NCBI RefSeq assembly: GCF_000429625.1
Contig: NZ_AUCF01000001.1
Coordinates: forward strand, 682,001 to 746,000
Direction: 5' to 3'
From: Azospirillum halopraeferens DSM 3675
GTDB taxonomy: Bacteria > Pseudomonadota > Alphaproteobacteria > Azospirillales > Azospirillaceae
Length of the DNA stretch: 64,000 nt
Shown: in pieces, positions 53,696 through 63,133 of the stretch
Layout of the letters: each line of letters opens with the position of its first letter
Numbering within the stretch: position 1 is the first letter of the stretch
Translations under genes and position numbers: made by a program
The notes under the pieces: generated by a model
Database searches by the model: none
Told to the model about the DNA's origin: nothing
Seen by the model: the letters and a program-made list of their open reading frames with translations, nothing else

Positions 53696-55498
53696 ATGTC
53701 TCTGATACTCCGTCTCCTCCTCGTCATCCTTCTGACGTTGCTCCCGGCCGTGGCCGTGGTGACCTACATGCAATGGGACCTGCGGGGGCGCATGCTCGCC
53801 GCCGTCCACGAGGACGCACTGACTCTCGCCAGCCTGGCCGTATCCGAACAGGATGAGGTCCTGGAAGGGGCGCGCAACCTGATGATGGCATTGGACGCCA
53901 TGCTGCGGCCGGACGTCGCGGCGACGGTGTGCGACCGGCTGCCGCCTCCGGTCGAGCCGGAGTACGCCCGCTATGCCGCCATCGCCATCATGGCCGCCGA
54001 CGGCGGCATCCTGTGCGCGACCGGGGGGACGCATGCTGACGATCTCGCCGCGATCGTCGCCGGCCGCCACCGGCCGGAGACCGCACCGGTCGGGTTCACG
54101 GTGGACGAGCGGCGGCGGTGGCGCGACGGATACGTCCTGCCGCTCCTGTACCCGCTGCACGGCGCGGCCGGCGAGACGGACGGTGTGATGGTCCTGCTTC
54201 TCGACCTGGACTGGCTCGACACCGCGCTCCGCGACCGGCCGCTGCCGGCGGACGCGACGCTGATCGCCGTCGACCGCAGCGGCAACGTGCTGGCACGCGT
54301 CCCGGGCCCCGCGACGGCGGACAGCGCGACACCGGCAGCGGACAGCTTTCCCGTGCTGACCCGCCTCGGAGGAAGCGGCACCGTCGAGATGCCCGGGGTC
54401 AACGGCGTCCTGCGTGTGTTCGGCTTCGCCGCCACCGACACCGGCGACCTGTTCGTGGCCGTCGGCCTGAATCGCGCCGCCGCGACGGCGGCCATCGACC
54501 GGACGACGTTGTGGGGCGTGGCGGTGATCGCCCTGGCCCAGTCGCTGGCCTTCGCCATCGCCTGGATCGGGCACCGTCGCCTGGTGCTGGCGCCGCTGCG
54601 CCGGTTGGGCATGGCCGCCCGTCGGTGGCGCGAGGGGGACAGCGCGGCCCGCGTCGGGCCGATGAACGCCCCGCCGGAACTGCGCGGGCTCGGCGAGGCG
54701 TTCGACCGCATGGCCGACTCGCTGGCGCAGCGGGAGCGGGATCTGCGCGACGCCTATCGGGTGGCGGAGGATGCGAACACCGTGAAGAGCCGCCTGCTGG
54801 CCGCCGCCGGCCACGATCTGCGCCAGCCCCTGCAAGCCATCGCCCTGGCCACGGAGGCCCTGCGCACCACGGTGTCGGAGCCACCGCAGCACCGCATGCT
54901 CGACCTGATCGACCGCGGATCGCGCAAGCTCGGACGGGCGCTGGACACCCTGCTCCAGGCGTCCATGCAGCGCTTCCACCGGCCCGAGCCGCGGCACCGG
55001 GTCTTTCCGGTCCGCGACCTGCTGGACGAGGTGGCCGATGAATGGACCCTCCCCGCCCGGGACAAAGGGCTGGAGCTGCGCGTCCTGCCCTGCACGCTGG
55101 AGGTGGACAGCGACCGCGACATGCTGGCGACCATCGTCAACAACCTGGTCGCCAACGCCGTGCGCTACACCGACCGCGGCCGCATCGTCGTCGGCTGCCG
55201 GCGCTCCGCAACCTTGGTGTCGATCAGCGTCCTGGACACCGGCATCGGCATCGCGCCGGAGATGCTGGACACCATCTTCGAAGAGTTCCGCCAGGTGTCG
55301 TCGAGCCGCCGCGAAGGGTTCGGCCTCGGCCTGGCCATCGTCCGCCGCACCGCCGACCTGCTGGGGCACCGGATGACCGTCGACTCCCGGCCCGGTCGGG
55401 GGTCGTGCTTCACCATCCACGTCCCGCGCGCCCATCCACCGGGCAGGAAAACGGCGCCGGAGGCGACTGCCGCCGGCGCCGTGAACCGCATGCCCTGA
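53696..55498 (+). CDS. Sensor histidine kinase, orphan
   Basis: A 600-residue membrane kinase. N-terminal membrane helix (residues 2-24), a large periplasmic sensor domain (about 25-270), a second membrane helix (about 273-293), HAMP domain, dimerisation domain with phospho-His373 in AAGHDLRQPLQ, and a catalytic domain with N-box IVNNLVANAVRY, G1 LDTGIGI and G2 GFGLGLAIVRR. No response regulator gene is adjacent, so its partner lies elsewhere. The sensor domain resembles dCache/PAS-like extracellular domains; ligand unknown. Confidence 0.9.
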   Translation: MSLILRLLLVILLTLLPAVAVVTYMQWDLRGRMLAAVHEDALTLASLAVSEQDEVLEGARNLMMALDAMLRPDVAATVCDRLPPPVEPEYARYAAIAIMAADGGILCATGGTHADDLAAIVAGRHRPETAPVGFTVDERRRWRDGYVLPLLYPLHGAAGETDGVMVLLLDLDWLDTALRDRPLPADATLIAVDRSGNVLARVPGPATADSATPAADSFPVLTRLGGSGTVEMPGVNGVLRVFGFAATDTGDLFVAVGLNRAAATAAIDRTTLWGVAVIALAQSLAFAIAWIGHRRLVLAPLRRLGMAARRWREGDSAARVGPMNAPPELRGLGEAFDRMADSLAQRERDLRDAYRVAEDANTVKSRLLAAAGHDLRQPLQAIALATEALRTTVSEPPQHRMLDLIDRGSRKLGRALDTLLQASMQRFHRPEPRHRVFPVRDLLDEVADEWTLPARDKGLELRVLPCTLEVDSDRDMLATIVNNLVANAVRYTDRGRIVVGCRRSATLVSISVLDTGIGIAPEMLDTIFEEFRQVSSSRREGFGLGLAIVRRTADLLGHRMTVDSRPGRGSCFTIHVPRAHPPGRKTAPEATAAGAVNRMP

Positions 55499-55507
55499 CG
55501 GGCGTCG

Positions 55508-57040
55508 TCAGCCCTGGCCGAGCGGCAGGGCGACGAACCGCAGGTCGCCCTGACGGTCGATCAGCAACAGGATCGACTTGCGACCCTGCTCACGCGCCTT
55601 CTGCACCCGCGACGTCACGTCGGACGGCTGGCGGACCTCCTCCTGACCGACCTCGACGATGACGTCACCGGCGCGCAGTTCCTTCTCCGCGGCCGGGGAA
55701 CCACCCTGCACTTCGGTGACCACGACGCCCTTCAGCTCCGCCTTCAGGCCAAACTGCTGGCGCAGCTCCTGGGTGATGCCCGAGAGCTTGAGGCCGAGCG
55801 TCTCGCTGGTCGGCGCAGCCGGGCCCGGAGCGGGTCGCCCCTCGCCGGGGGTGGCGGCCAGCAGGCCGGACTCCTCGGCTGCCTCCAGCTCGCCCACCTT
55901 GACCTGGACGGTTTCGGCCTTGCCCCGGCGCCACACCTCCACCGGAACGGTGCGGTCGATCGGGGTTTCCGCCACCACGCGCGGCAGGCGGCGCATCTCT
56001 TCGATCATACGGCCGTTGAACTTGGTGATGACGTCGCCGGGCTGCACGCCGGCGTCGGCCGCCGGGCCACCGGGGGTCACCGAAGCCACCAGCGCGCCGT
56101 GGGCGCCGGACAGCCCCAGGCTCTCGGCGATCTCCGGCGTCACCGCCTGGATGCGCACGCCCAGCCAGCCGCGGCGGGTGCGCCCGTGGTCCTTGAGCTG
56201 CTCGATCACCGAGCGGGCGAGATTGGCGGGAATGGCGAAACCGATGCCCACCGAACCGCCCGACGGCGAGAAGATGGCGGTGTTGATGCCGATGACCTCG
56301 CCGTTGAGGTTGAACATCGGGCCGCCGGAGTTGCCGCGGTTGATCGAGGCGTCGGTCTGCAGGAAGTCGTCGTAAGGGCCGGCGTTGATGTCGCGCTGGC
56401 GGGCGGAGATGATGCCCGCGGTGACCGTGCCGCCCAGGCCGAAGGGGTTGCCGATCGCCACCACCCAGTCACCGACACGCATGGCGTCGCTGTCGCCGAA
56501 GGGAACGGCGACCAGCGGATGGCCGGTCTTGATCTTCAGCAGCGCCAAGTCGGTCTTGGGATCGCGGCCGACCAGCTCCGCCTTGATGTTGGTGTCGTCC
56601 TGCAGGATGACGGTGATCTCGTCGGCGTCCTGGATGACGTGGTTGTTGGTGACCACGTAGCCTTCCCCGGCGTCGATGATGAAGCCGGACCCCAGCGAGG
56701 TGGAGCGGCGCGGCGGCGCATCGGGCTGCTGGTTGCGGTCGAAGAAGTCCCGGAAGAACTCCTCGAACGGCGAGCCCGGCGGGAACTGCGGCATCTCCGG
56801 CCGGCCGCCGGGCGGGCCACCCTGGTTGCGCTGGGGCGCCGACTGGCTGGTGGAGATGTTGACGACCGCCGGCAGAAGCCGCTCGGCCAGATCGGCGAAG
56901 CTCGCGGGGGCCGGGCGCGACTGCGCGGCGGCCGGCGCGCTGACGGCCACCATCAGCGCCCACAGGAGTGCGGCGATCAAGGGAAGCATAGCCGCACGAC
57001 CGGAGTCGGCGGCGGTCAAAAACGGTCGAATGCGGTCCAC
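55508..57040 (-). CDS. degP: Do/DegP family periplasmic serine endopeptidase
   Basis: A 510-residue HtrA protease with two PDZ domains. Signal peptide ends SAPAAAQ. Catalytic triad: His134 (VTNNHVI), Asp164 (DLALLKI), Ser238 (GNSGGPMF). Degrades misfolded envelope proteins. Start is GTG at 57040 with GGGAGA upstream; an inner ATG at residue 18 is the alternative and would give a shorter signal peptide. Downstream of hflK-hflC-DUF2065, the usual alphaproteobacterial order. Confidence 0.93.
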   Translation of the reverse strand: MDRIRPFLTAADSGRAAMLPLIAALLWALMVAVSAPAAAQSRPAPASFADLAERLLPAVVNISTSQSAPQRNQGGPPGGRPEMPQFPPGSPFEEFFRDFFDRNQQPDAPPRRSTSLGSGFIIDAGEGYVVTNNHVIQDADEITVILQDDTNIKAELVGRDPKTDLALLKIKTGHPLVAVPFGDSDAMRVGDWVVAIGNPFGLGGTVTAGIISARQRDINAGPYDDFLQTDASINRGNSGGPMFNLNGEVIGINTAIFSPSGGSVGIGFAIPANLARSVIEQLKDHGRTRRGWLGVRIQAVTPEIAESLGLSGAHGALVASVTPGGPAADAGVQPGDVITKFNGRMIEEMRRLPRVVAETPIDRTVPVEVWRRGKAETVQVKVGELEAAEESGLLAATPGEGRPAPGPAAPTSETLGLKLSGITQELRQQFGLKAELKGVVVTEVQGGSPAAEKELRAGDVIVEVGQEEVRQPSDVTSRVQKAREQGRKSILLLIDRQGDLRFVALPLGQG

Positions 57041-57236
57041 TGGAGTTGTCTCCCTGCCACGAACATCGCCGCACTTTCGGGGGGTGCGCCCGGCACGTCC
57101 GTCCCGAAAGGTGCACTGTCCCGCCAGCGGATGTAAGCCGCGGAGCGCCCGCCTTCAAGCGAACGCCCGCAGCCGCGCCCGCGGTCGGGATTCCGGACTA
57201 TGCCGCCACGAGTATGATCGAAAAAAGGCGCAGCGG

Positions 57237-57425
57237 CTACGCCCCGCGCAAAAGCCACACGATGGCGACACCCGCCGCCGCCGCGCACAAACCGCCCAAA
57301 CGCAGACTGCCCTCGGGAAGGATCAGCGCCTCCGCGATGACGCGGCGCATCGTCCCCGGAAACAAGGCGTACAGCGCCCCTTCGATCACCAGGATCAGGG
57401 CCAGGGCGGTCCACAGCTCATCCAT
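57237..57425 (-). CDS. DUF2065 family small membrane protein
   Basis: A 62-residue protein with two membrane helices: LWTALALILVIEGALYALFPG and LRLGGLCAAAAGVAIVWLLRG. DUF2065 proteins are regularly found between hflC and degP in proteobacteria, as here. Function unknown, presumably related to membrane protein quality control. ATG at 57425. Confidence 0.88.
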   Translation of the reverse strand: MDELWTALALILVIEGALYALFPGTMRRVIAEALILPEGSLRLGGLCAAAAGVAIVWLLRGA

Positions 57426-57459
57426 CGGCGCTCACATGGACGTTACCGGAAAAAGGAAA

Positions 57460-57513
57460 GGCGCCCGCCCGCCCCTGACCCGCAAACGGCGGGACAAGGA
57501 GCGGACGGGCGCC
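57460..57513 (-). terminator. Terminator downstream of hflC
   Basis: GGCGCCCG at 57460-57467 pairs with CGGGCGCC at 57506-57513. On the minus strand the closing arm is followed by TTTCCTTTTT, so it can end transcripts from hflK-hflC, though the 38-base loop is long and may hold a second small stem. Confidence 0.55.
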
Positions 57514-57552
57514 ACGGGTCGACGGGGGCGCATCACCCCCGGCCGGCCGGCG

Positions 57553-58545
57553 TCACTCAGCCGGCAACGGGGTCACGGCCGGGGCGGGAGCCACCGCCGG
57601 GGCCACCGGAGCCACCGGGAGCGGCGACGGCAACTGGGCCGCTTCCGGGGCCTGCGGGATCGGCGTCGTCGCGGTCATCATCCCGTTCGTCCCGGCGCCG
57701 AAGTAGCGGAAGAACTCGCCGTTCGGCGACAGGACGAGCGTGGTGTCGTCCTGGTTCAGGGCGTTGCGGTAGGCTTCCAGCGAGCGGTAGAACCCGTAGA
57801 ACTGCGGGTCCATGGAGGTTGCCTCGGCGATGATCTGGAAGGCCTGGTTGTCGCCTTCACCGCGCAGGATCTGCGAATCGCGCTGGGACTCGGCCAGGAT
57901 CACCGTGCGCTCGCGCTCGGCGCGGGACCGGATCTGCTGCGCCTGCTCCTGCCCCTGAGCGCGGGCCTCGGACGCCTCGCGTTCGCGTTCGGAGCGCATC
58001 CGGGCGAAGATCGCCTGGCTGGTCTCTTCCGGCAGGTCGGCGCGGCGGATGCGGACGTCGACGATCTCGATGCCGAAGCGCCGGGCTTCCTCGTTCACCT
58101 GGTCGCGGATGTCGTTCATCACCCGGGCGCGCTCGTCCGACAGGACGGCAAGCAGGGTGACGCTGCCCAGCACGCGGCGCAGCGACGAGTTGACGATGGC
58201 GTTGAGGCGGGTTTCGGCAACCGCCTCGGTGCCCGCGGTCTGGAAGAAGCGCAGCGGATCGACGATGCGGTAGCGGGCGAAGGCGTCGACATCGAGACGC
58301 TTCTGATCGGCCAGGATGACCTGTTCGACCGGCGGATCCAGGTCGAGCACGCGGCGGTCCATCATCACCACGTTCTCAACGAAGGGAACCTTGGCCTTCA
58401 GACCGGGTTCCTGGATGACGCGGCGCGGTTCACCGAGACGGACCACCAGGCCCTGTTCGGCTTCGTTGACCGTGAACAGCGACGCCGAGGCGACGATGCC
58501 CATGACGATGACGGCGATACCGGCGATGAGGAGGGAACGGTTCAT
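57553..58545 (-). CDS. hflC: Protease modulator HflC
   Basis: A 330-residue SPFH/prohibitin protein with N-terminal membrane helix (residues 4-22) and SPFH domain to about 240; it forms with HflK a membrane cage that controls FtsH. Seen: LFTVNEAEQGLVVRLGEP, VDAFARYRIVDPLRFFQTAG, and FGIEIVDVRIRRADLPEE. A Pro/Ala/Val-rich C-terminal tail is unusual in length. Start at 58545 follows GGAG; 11 bases after hflK. Confidence 0.94.
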   Translation of the reverse strand: MNRSLLIAGIAVIVMGIVASASLFTVNEAEQGLVVRLGEPRRVIQEPGLKAKVPFVENVVMMDRRVLDLDPPVEQVILADQKRLDVDAFARYRIVDPLRFFQTAGTEAVAETRLNAIVNSSLRRVLGSVTLLAVLSDERARVMNDIRDQVNEEARRFGIEIVDVRIRRADLPEETSQAIFARMRSEREREASEARAQGQEQAQQIRSRAERERTVILAESQRDSQILRGEGDNQAFQIIAEATSMDPQFYGFYRSLEAYRNALNQDDTTLVLSPNGEFFRYFGAGTNGMMTATTPIPQAPEAAQLPSPLPVAPVAPAVAPAPAVTPLPAE

Positions 58546-58556
58546 GGTCTGTCTCC

Positions 58557-59732
58557 TCACTGCGTGCGCTGCTGTGCCTGAGCCGGCTTCGGCTGCACCG
58601 GGGCACCGCCCCGCGACTGAAGCTGGTTCAACGGCAGGTACGGCACGACGCCCTGCCCGCCCTGGGCGTCGGCGTCGATGATCACCTTGTTGGCGCCGCG
58701 CAGGATGCTCTCCATCGTCTCCAGGTAGAGACGCCTGGCGGTGACATCCTTGGCACGGGCGTAAGCGTCGTAGACCTTGCGGAAGCGTTCGGCATCACCC
58801 TGTGCCAGGGCCACGGTCTGCTCCCGGTAGGCCGAAGCCTCCTGGATCAGGCGTTCCGCCTCGCCTCGGGCGCGCGGGATGATGTCGTTGCGGTAGGCTT
58901 CCGCCTCGTTGCGCAGGCGTTCGCGGTCGGCACGGGCGCGCTGCACGTCGTTGAAGGCGTCGATGACCGGCGACGGCGGGTCGGACTTCTGCAACTGGAC
59001 CTGGGTGATCTCGATGCCCGACCGGTACTCGTCCAGCATCGTCTGCAGGAGACGCTGGGTCTGCTGCTCGATCTGCTGGCGCGCTTCGGTCAGGGCCGGC
59101 TGCAAATCGGTGCGGCCGATGACCTCGCGCATGGCGCTTTCCGCCGCCTTCTTCACCGTCACCTCGGGGTCGCGGATCTTGAACAGATACTCGCCCGCGT
59201 CCTTGATGACCCAGAAGACGGTGAAGTCGATGTCGATGATGTTCTCGTCGCCCGTGAGCATCAGCGACTCGTCGGGCACGTCGCGGTCGCCGCGGCGACC
59301 GTCGGTGGCCGAGCGGTAGCCGACCTCGATGCGGTTGACGCGCGTGACCTTCGGGGTCAGCGCCGTCTCGATCGGGGCCGGCAGGTGGTAGCGCAGGCCC
59401 GGCTGCTCGGTGCGCACCCATTCGCCGAAGCGAAGGACGACACCCTGCTCGTCCGGCTCCACCCGGTAGATGCCGCTGAGACCCCAGATGACCGCCAGCA
59501 CCAGCACCACCGCGGCGATGCCGCGGCCACTGCCGAAGCCGCCGGGCATCACCCGCTTCAGGCGGTCCTGGCTGCGTCGCAGCAGGTCCTCAAGGTCGGG
59601 CGGCTGCGGGCCGCCACCGGTGCCGCCGCCTCCGGGCGGACGACCCCATGGATTCTGGCCGCCCCCACCACCGTTGGGAGGCGGACCCCAGGGGCCGCCG
59701 CCGCCGCCCCCACCCTGATTGCTCCAAGGCAT
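58557..59732 (-). CDS. hflK: FtsH protease activity modulator HflK
   Basis: A 391-residue SPFH protein, partner of HflC. The first 45 residues are Gly/Pro-rich (WGPPPNGGGGGQNPWGRPPG), as usual for HflK, followed by a membrane helix (about 67-87) and the SPFH domain with YRVEPDEQGVVLRFGEWV and ITQVQLQKSDPPSPVIDAFN. First gene of hflK-hflC-DUF2065-degP; divergent from mrp with 150 bases between. Confidence 0.94.
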   Translation of the reverse strand: MPWSNQGGGGGGGPWGPPPNGGGGGQNPWGRPPGGGGTGGGPQPPDLEDLLRRSQDRLKRVMPGGFGSGRGIAAVVLVLAVIWGLSGIYRVEPDEQGVVLRFGEWVRTEQPGLRYHLPAPIETALTPKVTRVNRIEVGYRSATDGRRGDRDVPDESLMLTGDENIIDIDFTVFWVIKDAGEYLFKIRDPEVTVKKAAESAMREVIGRTDLQPALTEARQQIEQQTQRLLQTMLDEYRSGIEITQVQLQKSDPPSPVIDAFNDVQRARADRERLRNEAEAYRNDIIPRARGEAERLIQEASAYREQTVALAQGDAERFRKVYDAYARAKDVTARRLYLETMESILRGANKVIIDADAQGGQGVVPYLPLNQLQSRGGAPVQPKPAQAQQRTQ

Positions 59733-59882
59733 TCCTGTCAGTCCCCTTGTGCTCTCTCGATCGCCGGCAAGCCGGTCCCTTTACCCTTGTCGCCGGCCCG
59801 CACTATAGTGCCTCCTCCGTTGGAGGCATAACGATGCCGACGGTTATCCGCCAATATCGGGAAGAAGCCGGAGTTTTCAACC

Positions 59883-61016
59883 ATGGCAAAGGTCACTGAG
59901 GAACAGGTCGTCGGCGCGCTGAAGTCCGTGACGGACCCGGATCGCGGGGCGGATATCGTCAGCCTGAACATGTTGTCGGGCCTTGTGATTCGCGACGGAA
60001 ACGTGGCGTTTTCCATCGAGGTGGATCCGGCCCGCGGGGCACAGGCGGAGCCCATCCGACACGCCGCAGAAAAAGCCGTGGAGGCACTTCCCGGCGTCCT
60101 TTCGGTCACCGCGGTGCTCACCGCCCACCGCGCCGCCGGTCAGGAAGCGCCCCGGCCGCAGCAGAGCCACGGTCATGCTCACGCCCATGACCACGGGCAA
60201 GGCCGGCAGGAGAAGGCGCTGGTGCCGGGCGTCAGGGCCATCGTCGCGGTGGCGTCGGGCAAGGGCGGCGTCGGCAAGTCGACCACCGCCGCCAACCTGG
60301 CGCTGGCGCTGGCGGCCAACGGCCGCAAGGTCGGGCTGCTGGACGCCGACATCTATGGGCCGTCGATGCCGCGCATGCTGGGCATCCAGGGCCGCCCGGT
60401 CAGCCACGACGGCCACACGCTGGAACCCATGGAGAACTACGGCATCAAGGTGATGTCCATGGGCTTCCTGGTGCCCGAGGACACGCCGATGATCTGGCGC
60501 GGGCCGATGGTGATGAGCGCGCTCCAGCAGATGCTGGGCGACGTCAACTGGGGCGAGCTGGACGTGCTGATCGTCGACATGCCGCCGGGCACCGGCGACG
60601 CCCAGCTCACCATGGCGCAGCAGGTGCCGCTGGCCGGTGCCGTCATCGTGTCGACGCCCCAGGACATCGCCCTGCTGGACGCCCGCAAGGGGCTGAACAT
60701 GTTCCGCAAGGTCGACGTGCCGGTGTTCGGCATCATCGAGAACATGAGCTATTTCTGCTGCCCCAACTGCGGCCACCGCTCCGACATCTTCAGCCACGGC
60801 GGCGCCCGCAAGGAAGCCGAGGCGCTGGGCACCGACTTCCTCGGCGAGATCCCGCTGGACATCGCCATCCGCGCGACCTCCGACGAAGGCCGCCCCATCG
60901 TCGTCTCCCAGCCGGAGTCGGAGCACGCCGTGGTCTACCGCGCCATCGCCACCGAGGTGTGGGAGAAGATCGAAGGCGGCCGGCGCCGCGGCGCGCCGAA
61001 GTTCGTGGTGCAGTGA
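59883..61016 (+). CDS. apbC: Mrp/NBP35-type iron-sulfur cluster carrier ATPase
   Basis: A 377-residue P-loop protein for Fe-S cluster transfer. N-terminal DUF59/MIP18-like domain (residues 1-85), a His-rich linker (HGHAHAHDHG), then deviant Walker A GKGGVGKSTT and the cluster-binding Cys pair in CCPNCGH with an MSYFCC lead-in. The His-rich linker might bind metal. Start at 59883. Confidence 0.95.
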   Translation: MAKVTEEQVVGALKSVTDPDRGADIVSLNMLSGLVIRDGNVAFSIEVDPARGAQAEPIRHAAEKAVEALPGVLSVTAVLTAHRAAGQEAPRPQQSHGHAHAHDHGQGRQEKALVPGVRAIVAVASGKGGVGKSTTAANLALALAANGRKVGLLDADIYGPSMPRMLGIQGRPVSHDGHTLEPMENYGIKVMSMGFLVPEDTPMIWRGPMVMSALQQMLGDVNWGELDVLIVDMPPGTGDAQLTMAQQVPLAGAVIVSTPQDIALLDARKGLNMFRKVDVPVFGIIENMSYFCCPNCGHRSDIFSHGGARKEAEALGTDFLGEIPLDIAIRATSDEGRPIVVSQPESEHAVVYRAIATEVWEKIEGGRRRGAPKFVVQ

Positions 61017-61038
61017 AGCGGCAGGCGGCGGAGGTGTC

Positions 61039-62250
61039 CTAATCCGCCGCCTCCGGGTCCAGGGTGAACAGTTCCTGCGGGCGGGCGACGCCGCGCAGCA
61101 GGTAGCGGCCGACCGACACCAGGCGCTGCCGGCACTCCGGCGACGCCGCGGCGAAGGCGGAGGACAGCAGCACCTCCTGGTCGAGCGACCGGCACATGGC
61201 GGCGATCCGGCTGGCCTCGTTGACGGCCGGGCCGATCACCGTGAAATCCAGCCGGTCGGCGCTGCCGACGTTGCCGTAGAAGACGGTGCCCTGGTGCAGG
61301 GCCAGCGAAAAGCGCGTCACCGGCAGACCGTCGGCGGCGCGGCGGGCGTTGACGGCGTCGACACGCTCGCGGGCCGTCGCGGCGGCCGACAGGGCGGCCA
61401 GGCAGGCGTCGGCGGTGCCCTCCATGGGGAAGATGGCGAGGATGCCGTCGCCGATGAACTTCAGCACCTGTCCGCCGGCCCCGTGGACGGCGTTGACCAC
61501 CGCGTCGGCGTAGTCGTTCAGCAGCGGAATGACCAGCTCCGGGGCCGCCGTGTCGGAGATCCGGGTGAATCCCCGAAGGTCGCTGAACCACAGCACGGCG
61601 CTGATCTTGTCCGTCACGCCGCGGCGGATGCGGCCGGCCAGCACGCGCGCGCCGGCGTCGCGGCCGAGATAGGTGCCGGCCAGCGTCTCGGCGATGGTGA
61701 AGATCATCTGGGCGCGAAACGCGGTCGCCAGGACACCCACCAGGGTTTGCAGCGACTCGATCTGGGACTCGCTGAATCCCTCCGGCGCGCGGGTGCTCCA
61801 CGACGAGAAGACGAAATCCAGCTCACCGATCCGCGCCGTCGCGGCCAGCCGGTAGGCGATGCAGACGTAGTCTGTGGAACCGGCCTCCCGCAGCTCCCTG
61901 ACCTTGGGGAACTCGGCACCGGCCGCGGGGTCGCTCAGGCGCAGGCGCAGGCAGGTGTCGTGACGCTCGTACATGCTGAAGAACGGGCTGCTCCGCCAGC
62001 GGTCGTCGGCGTCCGGATCGCCGGTGGTGTCGTACTCCACCAGCTGCTCGCCGCCGCCGTCGCTCCAGGTCACCACCCGGCCGGTCACCGTGGGGTGCAG
62101 CGTGTCGGCGCCCATCATGCCGCGCCACACGGGCACGCCGGCCTCCTGCAGGCGACGGCAGAATCCGCCCAGGAGTTCCGCCTCGCCGACACCGGCATGG
62201 GCGGCGGCGTTGATCCAGTCGATGATCGCGATGATCTGCAAGGGGTCCAT
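61039..62250 (-). CDS. Class III adenylate/guanylate cyclase
   Basis: A 403-residue soluble protein. N-terminal 190 residues are a GAF-like sensor module (SPFFSMYERHD, DYVCIAYRL). C-terminal catalytic domain: WFSDLRGFTRISD with the first metal Asp, GGQVLKFIGDGILAIFP with the second, and VNEASRIAAMCR. The substrate-specifying Lys/Asp pair was not checked, so cAMP versus cGMP is open. ATG at 62250; an earlier in-frame ATG at 62262 is possible. Confidence 0.9.
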   Translation of the reverse strand: MDPLQIIAIIDWINAAAHAGVGEAELLGGFCRRLQEAGVPVWRGMMGADTLHPTVTGRVVTWSDGGGEQLVEYDTTGDPDADDRWRSSPFFSMYERHDTCLRLRLSDPAAGAEFPKVRELREAGSTDYVCIAYRLAATARIGELDFVFSSWSTRAPEGFSESQIESLQTLVGVLATAFRAQMIFTIAETLAGTYLGRDAGARVLAGRIRRGVTDKISAVLWFSDLRGFTRISDTAAPELVIPLLNDYADAVVNAVHGAGGQVLKFIGDGILAIFPMEGTADACLAALSAAATARERVDAVNARRAADGLPVTRFSLALHQGTVFYGNVGSADRLDFTVIGPAVNEASRIAAMCRSLDQEVLLSSAFAAASPECRQRLVSVGRYLLRGVARPQELFTLDPEAAD

Positions 62251-62335
62251 GGGCGCCACCATAGCAGCCCCGGCCGCGGCGGTGCAGCGCTCCTGCGCCG
62301 TACCACCCGGCCATAACACCCGTGCGGAGTGCCCG

Positions 62336-63133
62336 CTAGCCGATCAGCAGATCGTCGTCGCTCAGCTCCACACCGCCGCGCTGCCGGGCGAACAGGGCCA
62401 GCAGGTGGGGCACGTCGAGGCCGGCGCGCTCCTCCCCCGCCACGTCGAGGACGATCCGGCCCTCGTGCAGCATGACCGTGCGGTCGCCGTAATCCAGCGC
62501 CTGGCGCATGGAATGGGTGACCATCAGCGCCGTCAGGCGCTTGTCCGCCACGAATCGGCGGGTGAGGTCCAGCACGAAGTCCGCCGTCGCCGGGTCGAGG
62601 GCGGCGGTGTGCTCGTCCAGCAGCAGGATCTTGCAGCCGGCCAGCGTCGCCATCAGCAGGCTTACCGCCTGGCGCTGGCCGCCGGACAGCAGCCCCATGC
62701 GGTCGCCCAGCCGGTTCTCCAGGCCGAGGCCCAGCTCGGCGATGCGGTCGCGGAAGGCATCGCGGCGGTCGTGCCCCAGCGCCCGGCCGAGGCCGCGCCG
62801 GCGCCCGCGCGCCGCCGCCAGCGCCATGTTCTCCTCGATGGACAGAGTGGCGCAGCTCCCCGCCAGCGGGTCCTGGAAGACGCGGGCGACGTACGCGGCG
62901 CGGCGCGGCGTCGGCCAGCGGGTGACGTCGAGCCCGTCGATGGCGACGCGGCCCGACTCGGGCAGGACGTCGCCGGCCAGGGCCGCCAGGATGGTGGATT
63001 TGCCGGCCCCGTTGGAACCGATCACCGTGACGAACTGGCCTTCGGGAATCGCCAGGTCGACACCGCGCAGAGCGTGCTTCTCCAGCGCCGTGCCGCGGCC
63101 GAAGACGACGTGGAGGTCGGACACCTCGATCAT
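62336..63133 (-). CDS. ABC transporter ATP-binding protein (TrpXY-type)
   Basis: A 265-residue ATPase. Walker A GSNGAGKST, signature LLSGGQRQAV, Walker B ILLLDEHTAALD and H-loop VTHSMRQAL. Its ATG overlaps the stop of the permease gene (ATGA). With the permease it forms part of an uptake system of the TrpX/PF04392-associated type, proposed for tryptophan or related compounds; the substrate-binding gene would lie outside the window. Confidence 0.9.
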   Translation of the reverse strand: MIEVSDLHVVFGRGTALEKHALRGVDLAIPEGQFVTVIGSNGAGKSTILAALAGDVLPESGRVAIDGLDVTRWPTPRRAAYVARVFQDPLAGSCATLSIEENMALAAARGRRRGLGRALGHDRRDAFRDRIAELGLGLENRLGDRMGLLSGGQRQAVSLLMATLAGCKILLLDEHTAALDPATADFVLDLTRRFVADKRLTALMVTHSMRQALDYGDRTVMLHEGRIVLDVAGEERAGLDVPHLLALFARQRGGVELSDDDLLIG